Source: JASLMY01 sp965226475
Lineage (GTDB): Bacteria > Pseudomonadota > Alphaproteobacteria > GCA-2731375
Direction of reading: 5' to 3'
Assembly (NCBI GenBank): GCA_965226475.1
Contig: CBDDDJ010000002.1
Span: 930,001 to 994,000, forward strand
Length of the DNA stretch: 64,000 nt
The notes below the pieces were generated by a model. The model was not told the origin of the DNA, made no database searches, and saw only the letters and a program-made list of their open reading frames with translations. The position numbers and the translations under genes were made by a program. This document shows, in pieces, positions 32,481-42,298 of this stretch (the stretch's first letter is position 1; each line of letters begins with the position of its first letter).

Positions 32481-34574
32481 CCGGTCGGTATCGGCCAGCC
32501 CTTCCTTCTCGAGCAGGGCGTCCGGCGTGGGAAGCTTGCCGCGGAAGGCGACATAGGCATCCTCGGGATCCATCGACCCGCCCGAGGAATAGATGTGGCG
32601 CCGCAGCTTGCGGGCCGTGGCGGGATCGAACGGATTTCCCGTTTCCTCGAACGCCTGGAACGCATCGGCATCGAGAACGCCGGACCACATGTAGGAATAA
32701 TATCCGGCCGAATAGCCGTCCCCGGCGAACACGTGCGCGAAATGCGGCGTCGCATGCCGCATGACGATGCCGTCGGGCATATCGAGAGCGGCCAGGATTT
32801 CGGCCTGAAACGCCATCGGATCGACAGTCGCCGCCGCTTCGGGATCCAGCGCGTGAAACGCCATGTCGACCAGCGCCGAAGCGGTGAACTCCACGTTGGC
32901 GAAGCCTTTGTTGAATTTTTCCGCCGCCCGCATCTTGTCCAGAAGCGCCGCCGGTATCGCCTCGCCGGTTTCATGGTGAAGCGCGAAGCGCCGCAGGATC
33001 TCGGGCTCGGTCATCCAATGCTCGAACAATTGAGATGGCAGCTCGACGAAATCCCGGCTGACCGACGTGCCCGAGATGGAGGGGTATGTGACGTCGGACA
33101 GCATGCCGTGCAGGGCGTGCCCGAATTCATGAAACAGCGTCGTCGCGTCGCCCATGGTGATCAGGACCGGGTCGCCGGGCGCGGCGGGAGCGAAATTCAT
33201 GACGTTCATGACAATCGGTATCTGGCCCCCGCCGCTGGATTCGGAGCCGAGCTTATGTTGCTTTTGCAGCTCGCTCATCCACGCGCCCGATCGTTTGGAT
33301 GGCCGGGCAAAATAATCAGCCAGAAAAATAGCGATCCGTTCGCCGCTCGCATCGAGCGCTTCGAAGACACGGACATCGGGATGATAGGCACGCAGGCCGT
33401 CATGTTTTTGGAAGGTGATGCCGAACAACGTCTCGGCGGTATGGAACGCGGCCTCTATTATCTTCTCCAGCTGAAGGTAGGGCTTTATTTCCGCCTCGTC
33501 GAAATCATATCGCGCGGCCCGCGCTTTCTCGCCATAGTGACGCCAGTCCCACGGGGCCACCTCGTGGTTACGGCCTTCCGCCCCAACGAGCCGCGCCAGT
33601 TCGGCCGCCTCTTCCGCCGCGCGGTCGCGCGCCTTTTCCCACACGGTGCCGAGAAGCGAGCGAACGTTCTCCGGCGTCTTCGCCATGGTGTCGTCGAGCT
33701 TGTAATGGGCAAAGCTGTCATACCCGAGCAGAGCCGCCTTCTCGGCGCGAAGCTTCACCGTTTCGGCGACCAGCGGACGATTGTCGCGCTCGCCCGTGCC
33801 TTCCCCCCGGGCCACCCAGGCCTTGAACGCCGTCTCGCGCAGATCGCGTCGCTCCGAGAAGGTCAGGAACGGCTCGATAATCGACCGTGACAGCGTTACC
33901 GCGTATTTGTCCTCGTGGCCACGCTCCTCGGCCGCCGCCCTCATGTTGGAAATCAGGGAGTCCGGCAGCCCCGTCAGATCTTCGCCACTTTCGAGCACCA
34001 GGGCATAGTCGCGTTCGTCGGCCAGCACGTTCTGCGAAAACAACGTCCCGAGGGTCGCGAGACGCTCGTTGATGCCGGCGAGTCGCGACTGGTCGGGATC
34101 GCTCAGTTCGGCGCCCGAGCGTACAAAGGACTTCCACGTCAGCTCCAGCACGCGGCCGGCTTCGGCGTCGAGGCGCTGGACCTCGCGGTTTTGGTACAGC
34201 GCATCGATCCGGCCGAACAACGCGCGGTTCATCATGACGGCGGAGCGGTGGCGCGACAGCTCGGGCGACAGCGCGCGCTCCAGCGCCTGCAATGTCTCGT
34301 TCGTATTCGCGCCGACCAGACTCCAGAAGATGCTCGATGTCCTGGTCAGCGGCTCGCCGGCCCGCTCCAGCGCCACGATGGTGTTTTCGAACGTCGGCGC
34401 GGCCCGATTCATGGCGATCGCCTCGATTTCCGCCAAGTGGGCGGGAAGTGCCACGGCGAACGCCGCCTCGAAATCACGATCTCCGATATTCGCGAAATCG
34501 GGAAGACCCAGCGGCCCGGTCCAGGTGGCGATCGCCGGCTCGACGCCGGATGTCGTGGCTGTCTTACGAGGCAT
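32475..34574 (-). CDS. M3-family zinc oligopeptidase (oligopeptidase A/dipeptidyl carboxypeptidase type)
   Basis: 699 residues. The zinc motif is LFHEFGHALHG (HExxH at 482-486), with the third ligand Glu expected in the helix that follows (SRDFVELPSQLFEHW). It has the long helical N-terminal half usual for the family. These cytoplasmic enzymes degrade short peptides and signal-peptide fragments. The last residues (ADTDRH) and the TGA are encoded by the adjoining palindromic repeat, so the natural C-terminus has been slightly altered. Confidence 0.93.
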   Translation of the reverse strand: MPRKTATTSGVEPAIATWTGPLGLPDFANIGDRDFEAAFAVALPAHLAEIEAIAMNRAAPTFENTIVALERAGEPLTRTSSIFWSLVGANTNETLQALERALSPELSRHRSAVMMNRALFGRIDALYQNREVQRLDAEAGRVLELTWKSFVRSGAELSDPDQSRLAGINERLATLGTLFSQNVLADERDYALVLESGEDLTGLPDSLISNMRAAAEERGHEDKYAVTLSRSIIEPFLTFSERRDLRETAFKAWVARGEGTGERDNRPLVAETVKLRAEKAALLGYDSFAHYKLDDTMAKTPENVRSLLGTVWEKARDRAAEEAAELARLVGAEGRNHEVAPWDWRHYGEKARAARYDFDEAEIKPYLQLEKIIEAAFHTAETLFGITFQKHDGLRAYHPDVRVFEALDASGERIAIFLADYFARPSKRSGAWMSELQKQHKLGSESSGGGQIPIVMNVMNFAPAAPGDPVLITMGDATTLFHEFGHALHGMLSDVTYPSISGTSVSRDFVELPSQLFEHWMTEPEILRRFALHHETGEAIPAALLDKMRAAEKFNKGFANVEFTASALVDMAFHALDPEAAATVDPMAFQAEILAALDMPDGIVMRHATPHFAHVFAGDGYSAGYYSYMWSGVLDADAFQAFEETGNPFDPATARKLRRHIYSSGGSMDPEDAYVAFRGKLPTPDALLEKEGLADTDRH

Positions 34575-34670
34575 TTATCCGTCCTTTGCGGCTCCGAGCC
34601 CGACCATGGTTCGCGCGCGACTTATCCCGCGCCCGACTTCGGTCAGGGTGTCGACGGTTATGTCGGCCCG

Positions 34671-35306
34671 TTACTGCAACGGCGAATGGCGGAAGGGCAG
34701 CATTATCGTGGACTGCATGTCCTCGATCATTTCGCCGCCCTTGGCGACGAAGGCCTGCCAGTCGGGGTCCGCGTTGACCTTGGCCCTGACCTCGGCCCGG
34801 GCGTCGAGGCCGGGGTAGGCCCAGATGTGGCAGACCTCGTTCGGCTGCCCGGCATCGGTGGACCAGAGGCCGACGATCTTGGAATACTTTTCCCGGATCG
34901 GCAGGGCCTCGGTAAAGCTGTCGAGCCACGTCTTCATGACGCCGGGGCGCAGGCGGTAGCAGCGCAGTTCATAGACGTTGCCCTCGCCCTCGGGCTTGTT
35001 CGGCCCGACGACGCCGTTCAGCAAACGGTTGTCCTGGCGGACCAGCATCGGGCGCATCTTCGGCAGGTAGTCGTTGCGCCAGGCCTCGTTCTCGCCCAGC
35101 GCCGCCTTGACGGCCATGCGCTCGTTGGCGTCGGCGTAACTCCACAGGTGCATCACCTGGTTCAGCGGTCCGATTTCCGTGACCCAATAGCCTTCGAGCT
35201 TGCCGTAATCGTCGCCCCGGACGGCGCGGCCGACATCGGCGGAATGGGCCGCGGCCTGGGCCGCCATGCCCGGGCGCATCGTATAGGTCCTCAGTTCATA
35301 GAGCAT
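34671..35306 (-). CDS. NIPSNAP-family protein (two domains)
   Basis: 211 residues with two ferredoxin-like NIPSNAP repeats. The first begins MLYELRTYTMRPG (VMHLWSYADANERMAVK). The second begins VYELRCYRLRPG (NEVCHIWAYPGLDARAEVR). ATG at 35306 is set by the conserved start of the first repeat. Dimeric alpha/beta-barrel proteins of this type are of unsettled function and often lie near catabolic genes. Confidence 0.88.
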   Translation of the reverse strand: MLYELRTYTMRPGMAAQAAAHSADVGRAVRGDDYGKLEGYWVTEIGPLNQVMHLWSYADANERMAVKAALGENEAWRNDYLPKMRPMLVRQDNRLLNGVVGPNKPEGEGNVYELRCYRLRPGVMKTWLDSFTEALPIREKYSKIVGLWSTDAGQPNEVCHIWAYPGLDARAEVRAKVNADPDWQAFVAKGGEMIEDMQSTIMLPFRHSPLQ

Positions 35307-35447
35307 CGCTCGTCTCCTCCGGTGGATCGTTTCGGTCGACGAGAGGCTAACCCGTATTGCCGGCCGTGCCCATGGGCACGGCGGGATACGCGGGTTAGTG
35401 TCCGAGGCCCGTGGATGGCAAACTGGACCCGGTATCCGGGGGGCGCG

Positions 35448-35705
35448 ATGACACGTAGGGCGTTGGCGGATTGGCTTCGCGAGCATGGCCGGGGGCTTCT
35501 GCTCGACCTCGTGCTGATCGGGGCGATGCTCTGGTTCACCTTCCGGCCGCCCGCCGCGATGGCGGAGAGCGTGCTGCACGCCGCCTTTGTCACCGCCGTC
35601 CTGGTCCGCGCCTGGCAGGCCCTTCGCGACTGGCGCTATGCGCCCCGCAAGCTCAACACCATCTGGCACCGTCTGGGCCGGGACGAGGCGGAGGATCGAC
35701 AAGGT
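35448..35705 (+). CDS. Small two-TM membrane protein, 3' end uncertain
   Basis: The ATG at 35448 follows a purine-rich GGGGGGCGCG. The product has two hydrophobic segments (GLLLDLVLIGAMLWFTF and ESVLHAAFVTAVLVRAW) and a basic tail ending near RLGRDEAE. After that the frame runs on without a natural end and overlaps the asparagine-synthase-like frame. A TAA in a third frame lies near 35,704, so a small frameshift may have removed the stop. No family is recognised. Confidence 0.4.
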
Positions 35706-36874
35706 AACGCGGATCTACGGGCTGGAGCCGGACGAGCCGGTCGCGCCCTTCGAGGGCGAACTCGGCGGCGCCCTGCTGCATGCCCGCCAGGATCTTCCCA
35801 GCCGCTGCGGGATCTCCGTCGCCCGCTCGGCCATCGACGTCGTCGCCGACAGCGTGCACGGCTTCTGGATCCCGGTCGACCGCAGCGGCACGCTGCCCTC
35901 CCCGGGCCTCCGCATGGCCGTCGGCGATCCGATTCCCCTGGCCGGCGGCTTCACCACGTCCTTCGCCGAGGTCTGCCTGGCCCGGGCGGGCGAGATTTGG
36001 GACGAGGACCGCGAAATCGCCCTACTTCTGGTCGGGCGGCATCGACAGCACGACGGCGCTCGCCGCCCTGCTGATGGAGGCGGCGCCCGCCGACCTCGCC
36101 CGCCTGCACGTCTTCCTCCGACCCCGTTCGGTCGACGAATATCCGGAATTCTTCGAGCAGAGGGTCAGGCGGCTCAACCATGTGGTGATCGGCGGGCCCG
36201 GCGCCGACCTCTTCAATGGCGGCCCGAGCCGTACCTTCAGCTCCGACGTCGGCCCGGTCCTGGGCCGGGAGGCGCGCCGCCGGCTGATCGTCACCGGGGA
36301 GCACGGCGATCAGGTCTTCGGCTCGATCAAGCTGGCCGAGAATCCCGAATGGATCGGCCAGCCGCCGGAAACGTTCCTGAGGGATGCCGCCTTCGACGGC
36401 TTCCATGACGAGATCCAGGCCCTGAACCAGGCCTGCCCGGTGCCGGTCCGCGATATCGACACCATGCTCTGGTGGTGGAACTTCGCGATCAAATGGCAGG
36501 AGATCACCTATCGCGGCCTCTCCGATCTGGAGGACGGCGCGTGCCTCGCCAACGTCCGCCACTTCTTCCGAACGCGGGATTTCCAGCGCTGGTCGATCGC
36601 CAACCCGGACATGAAGATCCGCGACACGCTGGCGAGCTACAAATGGCCGGCCAAGGACTTCATCTATGATTTCGCCGGCCACGCCGACTACCGCGACAAC
36701 AAGCTGAAGGTCGGCTCGCTCCGCGTCCGCATCGGTTCCGTCTTGGGGATCGACGACCGGCATAATATCATCAGGGGCGGCCGTACCTCGACGGACGACG
36801 GCAACATCAAGGCGCGCTACGGCACGCGGCTTAGACGGTTCGCGTTGGCGCCGCCGCCTCTACCCGCCATTTGA
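35690..36874 (+). pseudogene. Asparagine-synthase-like ATP-pyrophosphatase, frameshifted
   Basis: The first part (DKVTRIYGLEPDEPV, FWIPVDRSGTLPSPGLRM) runs to EIA near 36,020. The PP-loop FWSGGIDSTTALAAL and the rest (VTGEHGDQVFGS, TMLWWWNFAIKWQEI, KWPAKDFIYDF) continue in the next frame to 36874, so one base seems missing around 36,022. No ATG, GTG or TTG start fits well; a GTA 9 bp after GGAGG (35,694-35,705) is where a GTG would be expected. The ATPase domain resembles AsnB/lasso-cyclase-type enzymes but lacks the glutaminase half. Confidence 0.7.
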
Positions 36875-36885
36875 GGGGAAAACAC

Positions 36886-37071
36886 GTGAAACTGATCATT
36901 GTCGCCGTCGTCTTCTTCATCTTCATCCTGATGGGTCAGGAGATGTACGGCTGGCCCGGTGCCATCGGTGGCGCCGGCATCAGCGCGGTTGTCGCGCTGA
37001 TCGTTTTCCGGGCCGGGAGCCTATTCGGGGGCTCGGGCGGCGGCGGTGGTGAGGGCGGCGGCGGCGGCTGA
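36886..37071 (+). CDS. Small membrane protein with Gly-rich tail
   Basis: GTG at 36886 follows GAGGGGAAAACAC. The 61-residue product has two hydrophobic stretches (IIVAVVFFIFILMG and GISAVVALIVF) and a terminal poly-Gly/Ser run ending in GEGGGGG. It lies 11 bp after the broken asparagine-synthase-like gene. Function unknown; the Gly-rich tail is of the type seen in many short alphaproteobacterial inner-membrane proteins. Confidence 0.6.
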   Translation: MKLIIVAVVFFIFILMGQEMYGWPGAIGGAGISAVVALIVFRAGSLFGGSGGGGGEGGGGG

Positions 37072-37110
37072 GAGAGCGCGGCGGAGAGAGACAACGAAAG
37101 GGAGGGAATC

Positions 37111-38874
37111 ATGCCAACGGTATTCGAGGGGATGTTGCGCGGCGAGATGGCGGCGCCGAGTTTGCGGCCGGCGATCGTCGGCACCCGCCACATGATCGCG
37201 GCGGGCCATTATCTGGCGAGCCACGCGGGCTTCGAGATCCTGGAGGCCGGCGGCAACGCGGTCGACGCGGGCGTCGCCGCCGGCCTGGTGCTGGGCGTGG
37301 CGCAGAGCGAACTGGTGAATTTCGCCGGCGTCGCGCCGATCATGATCCGTCTGGCCGAAACCGGCGAGATCGTGGTGATCAGCGGCCTCGGCACCTGGCC
37401 GAAGGCCCTCGACGCCGAATACTTCCGCCGCAACCACGGCGGCGCCATCCCCGACGGGGTCGAGCGGGTGGTGGTGCCGGCGGCTCCCGATGCCTGGATC
37501 ACGGCGCTTCGCCATTACGGCACCATGAGCTTCGGCGAGGTGGCGACGGCGGCCACCCGCTTCGCCAGCGAGGGCTTCGTCATGTACCCCCGGATGGCGG
37601 AGCTGATCGCCGGCAACGCCGACGGCTATCGCCGCTGGCCGCAGAACGAGGCGATCTACCTGCCGGGCGGCGAGCCGCCCAAGGTCGGCGACCTCTTCGT
37701 GCAAGCCGACCTCGGCCGAACGCTCGGCTATCTGGCGGACGAGGAGCGGGCGGCGGCGGGCCGAAGCCGCGAGGCCGGCCTGCAAGCCGCGCGCGACGCC
37801 TTCTACAAGGGCGATATCGCCGAAAAGCTCGCCCGCTATCACGCCGAGAACGGCGGCTTCATGACCCGGGAAGACCTGGCCGAATTCTCCGTCGAGATCG
37901 AGACACCGGTCACCACGACCTTCCGCGATATCGAGATCCACGCCTGCCGGCCCTGGTGCCAGGGTCCGGCGCTGGGCCAGGCCCTGAACATTCTGGACGG
38001 ACTCGACCTGGAGGGCATGGGGCACAACTCGCCCGCCTATATCCACCATGTGACGGAGGCCTTGAAACTCGCCTTCGCCGACCGCCACCACCACTATGGC
38101 GATCCCCGCTTCGTCGAGGTGCCCTTGGACGGCCTGACCTCGAAGGCCTACGCGGCGCTGCGGCGCGGGCGGATCGATTCGAACCGAGCCTGGCCCGACA
38201 TGCCGCCCGCCGGCGATCCCGTCGCGATGACGGCGGAGCGGGCGACGGGCGCCCCGCCGCCGCCGGCCCGCGACGAGCCGATGACCGCGCTGGACACCTC
38301 CTACGTCGCGGTGATCGACAAGCACGGCAACGCCTTCTCGGCGACGCCCAGCGATACCGCCCACAACGGCCCGGTGTTGCCGGGGACCGGCCTCTGCCCC
38401 TCGACCCGGGGCTCGCAGGGTTGGACCGAACCCGATTCGCCCGCCGTGATCGCGCCCGGCAAGCGGCCCAGGCTCACGCCCAACCCGGCGATGGCGGTGC
38501 GCGAGGGCAGAAGCGTCATGCCCTTCGGCACGCCCGGCGGCGACGTGCAGGTGCAGGCGATGGTGCAGACCCTGCTCAACATCGAGGTCTTCGGCATGGA
38601 GCCGCAGGCCGCCGTCGAGGCGCCGCGCTTCGCCTCCGCGAGCTTCCCCAACTCCTTCGAGCCGCACAACAACTACCCCGGCCGGCTGATGCTGGAGGGC
38701 TCGCTTCCCGAGACGACGGGCCAGGCGCTGGCCGAAAAAGGCCACGACGTCCAATGGTGGCCGGCGGGCGACGGCAAGGTCGGCGCCATGTGCGTGGTGC
38801 GCCACGACCTCGAGACCGGGATACTGACCGGCGCCGCCGATTTCCGCCGGGCCTGCTACGCGCTCGGCTGGTGA
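37111..38874 (+). CDS. Gamma-glutamyltransferase-family (Ntn-hydrolase) protein
   Basis: 587 residues. The large-subunit hallmarks are NAVDAGVAAGLVLGV and YIHHVTEALKLAFADR. The predicted processing site is Thr396 in ALDTSYVAVIDKHGNA, aligned with the catalytic Thr of E. coli GGT; RLTPNPAMAV and FGTPGGDVQVQ follow. There is no export signal at the N-terminus, unlike periplasmic GGT, so it may be a cytosolic amidase-like member. It heads a probable operon with an acyl-CoA ligase 9 bp downstream. Confidence 0.88.
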   Translation: MPTVFEGMLRGEMAAPSLRPAIVGTRHMIAAGHYLASHAGFEILEAGGNAVDAGVAAGLVLGVAQSELVNFAGVAPIMIRLAETGEIVVISGLGTWPKALDAEYFRRNHGGAIPDGVERVVVPAAPDAWITALRHYGTMSFGEVATAATRFASEGFVMYPRMAELIAGNADGYRRWPQNEAIYLPGGEPPKVGDLFVQADLGRTLGYLADEERAAAGRSREAGLQAARDAFYKGDIAEKLARYHAENGGFMTREDLAEFSVEIETPVTTTFRDIEIHACRPWCQGPALGQALNILDGLDLEGMGHNSPAYIHHVTEALKLAFADRHHHYGDPRFVEVPLDGLTSKAYAALRRGRIDSNRAWPDMPPAGDPVAMTAERATGAPPPPARDEPMTALDTSYVAVIDKHGNAFSATPSDTAHNGPVLPGTGLCPSTRGSQGWTEPDSPAVIAPGKRPRLTPNPAMAVREGRSVMPFGTPGGDVQVQAMVQTLLNIEVFGMEPQAAVEAPRFASASFPNSFEPHNNYPGRLMLEGSLPETTGQALAEKGHDVQWWPAGDGKVGAMCVVRHDLETGILTGAADFRRACYALGW

Positions 38875-38883
38875 GGCGGCGGC

Positions 38884-40512
38884 ATGCGCGATGCCCACGA
38901 GGACTGGACGCTCACCCAGCTCTGCCGCAACCAGGCGGAGCGTCTGGGCGAGAAGGAGTTTCTGAGTTTCGAGCAGGGCGACCGCTTGAGCTTCGCCGCC
39001 CTCGACCGGGAATCGGACCGGATCGCCCTTATCCTGTCGACCTTCGGCATCGGGCCCGGCGACCGCGTCCTGGCGCTGTTGAAAAACCGGGCGGAGTTCA
39101 TGGTGGCGATGCTGGCGAGCCAGAAGCTGGGCGCCATCTTCGCCACCATCAACACCGAATTGAAGGGCGCCTTCCTGGAACACCAGCTCGGGAATTCGGA
39201 GCCCAAGCTGATCCTCTGCGAGACGAGCCTGGCCGACGCCTTCGCCGGCATCGCGGCCGAGGCGGCGCCCCAAGAGGCGGTCGTGTTCGTCGCGGGCGGG
39301 GTGCCGGCGGACCCGCCGCCGGTGCTGGCCGCCGCCCGCTGCCTCGCCTGGGAGGATTTCCAAGCCCTGCCCGAAGGGAGCCGGGACCGCCTGGTGACGC
39401 CCGGGCCGATGGACATCGCCTGCATCATGTACACCTCCGGCACCACGGGGCCGGCCAAGGGCGTGCTGATGCCGCACGCGCACTGCTATCTCCTGGGCCT
39501 CGGCAGCAAGGAGGCGTTGTCGCTCGGGCCCGAGGATACCTACTACATCTGCATGCCGCTGTTTCACGCCAACGGCCTCTTCATGCAGCTGCTGGGCGCC
39601 TATATCGCCGGCGCCCGGGCCCATGTGATCGAACGTTTCAGCCCGCGCCGCTGGCTCGACGACGTAATCGCCGTGGGCGCCACGGTGACCAACGCCTTGG
39701 GCGTGATGCCGGAGTTCGTCTACCGCCAGGAACCCCGGCCGGAGGACACCGCGCACGAGCTCCGCTACGTCGCCGCCGTGCCGATCGGCGCCGAGTGGGG
39801 CGAGGCCTTCGAGCAACGCTTCCGGGTCAAGATCATCCAGCTCTACGGCATGACGGAGTGCGGCATCCCGCTCTATGGCAAAGCCGAGGACGAGCTGATC
39901 CCGGGCTGCGCCGGCCATGTGCTGGACGATTTCTACGAAATGGACATCTTCGATCCCGAGACCGACCGGCCGATGGGCGACGAGGCGGTCGGCGAGATCG
40001 TGATCCGGCCAAAGCTCGCCGGCGCCTTCATGGCCGGCTACTACAAGATGGACGAAAAGACGGTGGAGGCGTGGCGCAATCTCTGGTTCCACACCGGCGA
40101 TGCCGGCTTTCGCGATTTGGCGGGCCGCTATCACTTCGTCGACCGGATCAAGGACTGCATCCGCCGGCGGGGCGAGAACATCTCCTCCTTCGAGGTCGAG
40201 CAGGTGCTGAACAACCACGACCTGGTGGCCGAGAGCGCCGTCGTCGGCATCCGCACGGCGACGAGCGGCGGCGAGGAAGAGGTCATGGCCTGCCTGGTGA
40301 CGGCCGACGGCGCGAAGATCGATCCCGTGGCCCTGCTCGACTATTGCGCCGAACGCATGCCGCGCTACGCCGTGCCCCGCTTCGTCGAGGTCGTGCCGGC
40401 ATTGCCCAAGACCGCGACCGGCAAGTTGCAGAAGCAGGAGCTGCGCCAGGCCGGCGTCACGGAGACGACCTGGGACCGCGAAAGCATCGGCTACGTCGTC
40501 CCACGAAACTAG
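38884..40512 (+). CDS. AMP-dependent acyl-CoA synthetase/ligase
   Basis: 542 residues. The AMP-binding P-loop is MYTSGTTGPAKG, the second motif LYGMTECGIPLYG, and the C-terminal hinge FHTGDAGFRD with DRIKDCIRRRGENIS; the catalytic Lys is in PKTATGKLQK. It is a class I adenylate-forming enzyme of the CaiC-like type that activates a carboxylic acid to its CoA thioester. The substrate is unknown. It starts 9 bp after the GGT-like gene, suggesting a common catabolic role. Confidence 0.9.
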   Translation: MRDAHEDWTLTQLCRNQAERLGEKEFLSFEQGDRLSFAALDRESDRIALILSTFGIGPGDRVLALLKNRAEFMVAMLASQKLGAIFATINTELKGAFLEHQLGNSEPKLILCETSLADAFAGIAAEAAPQEAVVFVAGGVPADPPPVLAAARCLAWEDFQALPEGSRDRLVTPGPMDIACIMYTSGTTGPAKGVLMPHAHCYLLGLGSKEALSLGPEDTYYICMPLFHANGLFMQLLGAYIAGARAHVIERFSPRRWLDDVIAVGATVTNALGVMPEFVYRQEPRPEDTAHELRYVAAVPIGAEWGEAFEQRFRVKIIQLYGMTECGIPLYGKAEDELIPGCAGHVLDDFYEMDIFDPETDRPMGDEAVGEIVIRPKLAGAFMAGYYKMDEKTVEAWRNLWFHTGDAGFRDLAGRYHFVDRIKDCIRRRGENISSFEVEQVLNNHDLVAESAVVGIRTATSGGEEEVMACLVTADGAKIDPVALLDYCAERMPRYAVPRFVEVVPALPKTATGKLQKQELRQAGVTETTWDRESIGYVVPRN

Positions 40513-40601
40513 TCGCGGCCGTCATGGATGACGGCGCCCCCGGCGGACCAACACCAGGCCGGGGCGGGCATCGGGCCGCCCCGGCAACGAGGAGTGTGAC
40601 C

Positions 40602-41831
40602 ATGGCCAAGAGTGAACGCATTCGCTTTCCAGGCGCCCAGGGGGGCGAGCTGGATGCCCGGCTGGAGCTTCCCGACGGGCCGGTCCTCGGCCATGCGGTC
40701 TTCGCCCATTGCTTCACCTGCTCCAAGACCAGTCGCGGCGCCACCGTGATCAGCCGCGCGCTGGCGGCCCAGGGCATCGCCACGCTCCGCTTCGATTTCA
40801 CCGGCCTCGGCGGTTCCGAGGGCGACTTCGCCAACACCAACTTTTCCTCGAACGTCGGCGATCTGGTGGCCGCCGTCCGCCACATGACGGCGATCGGCCG
40901 TTCGCCCGCCCTGCTGATCGGCCACAGCCTGGGCGGGGCGGCGGCGCTGGCGGCGGCGGGAGAATTGGGGGAAGTCCGCGCCGTGGCCACGATCGGCGCG
41001 CCGGCGGATCCGGGCCACGTCGCCCATCTCTTCGCCGACGCGGCACCGGAGATCGAGGCCCGGGGCGAAGCGGTGGTCGAGCTCGGCGGCCGGCCCTTCC
41101 GCATCCGGAAGTAATTCCTGGACGATATCGCCGAGCAGACCCTGGACGACCGCCTGGCGGGCCTGCGCCGCGCGCTGCTGGTGCTGCACGCGCCGACGGA
41201 CGACACCGTCGGGGTGGAGAACGCCGGCCGCATTTTCCAGGCGGCCAGGCACCCGAAGAACTTCGTCTCCCTCGACGACGCCGACCATCTGTTGAGCCGG
41301 GTCGAGGACGCGACGTATACCGCCGACGTCATCGCCGCCTGGGCCCGGCGCTACGTGGCCGAGGCGGCGGCGGACGCCGCCCCCCTGCCCCGCGCCCAGC
41401 CGGGCGAGGTGGTGGTGGCGGAGACCGGCGAGAACCCCTTCGCCCAGGCCATTGCCGCGGGCCGCCACGCACTCCGCGCCGACGAGCCGGCCTCCCTCGG
41501 CGGCGGCGACACCGGGCCGACGCCCTACGACCTGGTGAACGCCGGGCTCGGCGCCTGCACGGCGATGACCATCCGCATGTATGCCCGGCGCAAGGGCCTG
41601 GCGCTGGATCATGTCAGCGTGACGCTACGCCACGACAAGATCCACGCCGAGGACTGCGAGAGCTGCGAAACCCGGGCCGGCCGCGTCGACCGCATCCGCC
41701 GGGAGATAACGCTCGCCGGCGACCTCTCGGCCGAGGATCGCGCCAAACTCTTGGAGATCGCCGACAAGTGCCCGGTCCACCGCACGCTGCATTCGGAAGT
41801 GTCGATCGAGACGGTGGCGCGGGAGGGGTGA
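40602..41831 (+). pseudogene. Alpha/beta-hydrolase-OsmC fusion with in-frame TAA
   Basis: The hydrolase half has LRFDFTGLGGSEG, LLIGHSLGGAAAL (nucleophilic Ser) and ends at GGRPFRIRK. TAA at 41112-41114 stops it, then FLDDI continues in the same frame. VLHAPTDDTVGV, DADHLLSR (His) and an OsmC domain with GDTGPTPYDLVNAGLGACTA (catalytic Cys) and CETRAGRV complete it. One base change at the TAA would restore a fused bifunctional protein of about 409 residues. OsmC domains reduce organic peroxides. Confidence 0.88.
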
Positions 41832-41966
41832 TACCGACCTGCGTTGAGTGCAACTCATCGCGGGTCGGCAAGCGCGACCGCGCGCCCGAGCTAAAGCCGA
41901 GAAAAAGCCCGCGTGGCGTTTGAACGCCGAACAACCAGCAATGGGTTCCGCTCATTGCCGGTTGGT
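41830..41966 (+). repeat. Palindromic repeat family 1, single copy
   Basis: It begins ATACCGACCTGCGTTG within the OsmC stop codon and ends near TTGGT. It contains hairpin GACCTGCG...CGCGGGTC, the core GACCGCGCGCCCGAGC, the palindrome GGCGTTTGAACGCC and an AACCAGCAATGGG...CCATT-type arm. Same element as at 44.34 and 46.96 kb. Confidence 0.75.
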
Positions 41967-42207
41967 CTGAGGCGATCCTGGACCGTCGCCATTTCACCGA
42001 GTGGCGATCGAGCCATTGGCGCCGGCGGCGCCTCCCGCCCGGGAGGCGCGAGAGACGTTCCGGGTCCGAACACGGGGCCAAGTCACGAATGTCGAATATG
42101 AACTCGCGGCCGCCTCCCAGGCCCCGATGATCTTGGAGACGGATGATTCGTCAACCATCAGCTTCCTCGGTCCAGGCCGAGTGGACGACCTGTTGAGAGA
42201 TCACGGC
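41967..42207. other. Gene-free stretch with one repeat
   Basis: No convincing gene. It holds the first copy of a direct repeat (42069-42142) described separately. Open frames here contain only the repeat's translation and look incidental. Confidence 0.4.
42069..42142 (+). repeat. 74-bp direct repeat, copy 1 (flanks DUF1326 gene)
   Basis: AACACGGGGCCAA...CGAACTCGCGGCCGCC...CAGGCCCCGATGAT and GGAGACGG recur at 43099-43172 in the same orientation with a few differences. The translated end resembles APMILET. A third, weaker, inverted relative lies near 44,690-44,770. Confidence 0.7.
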
Positions 42208-42284
42208 TAGTGTGGTGGATTTGAAGTTCCTCCCATTATTCGGGGCAGGCGCTGTGAGGAACTTCAAATCCATAAACCACACTA
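42208..42284. repeat. Long perfect-ended palindrome 1 (TAGTGTGGT...ACCACACTA)
   Basis: Arms TAGTGTGGT, GGATTTGAAGTTCCTC and their complements GAGGAACTTCAAATCC, ACCACACTA flank a 25-bp centre. This is a miniature inverted-repeat type of structure next to a second, related palindrome. Confidence 0.85.
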
Positions 42285-42298
42285 AATTCTTGAATCGG

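Noticed and set aside
37956..41114. Open frame of more than 1000 codons on the plus strand, and 37021-40218 minus
   Set aside because: Both overlap the GGT-like and acyl-CoA ligase genes in other frames. Only the part from 40602 (hydrolase) shows family sequence.
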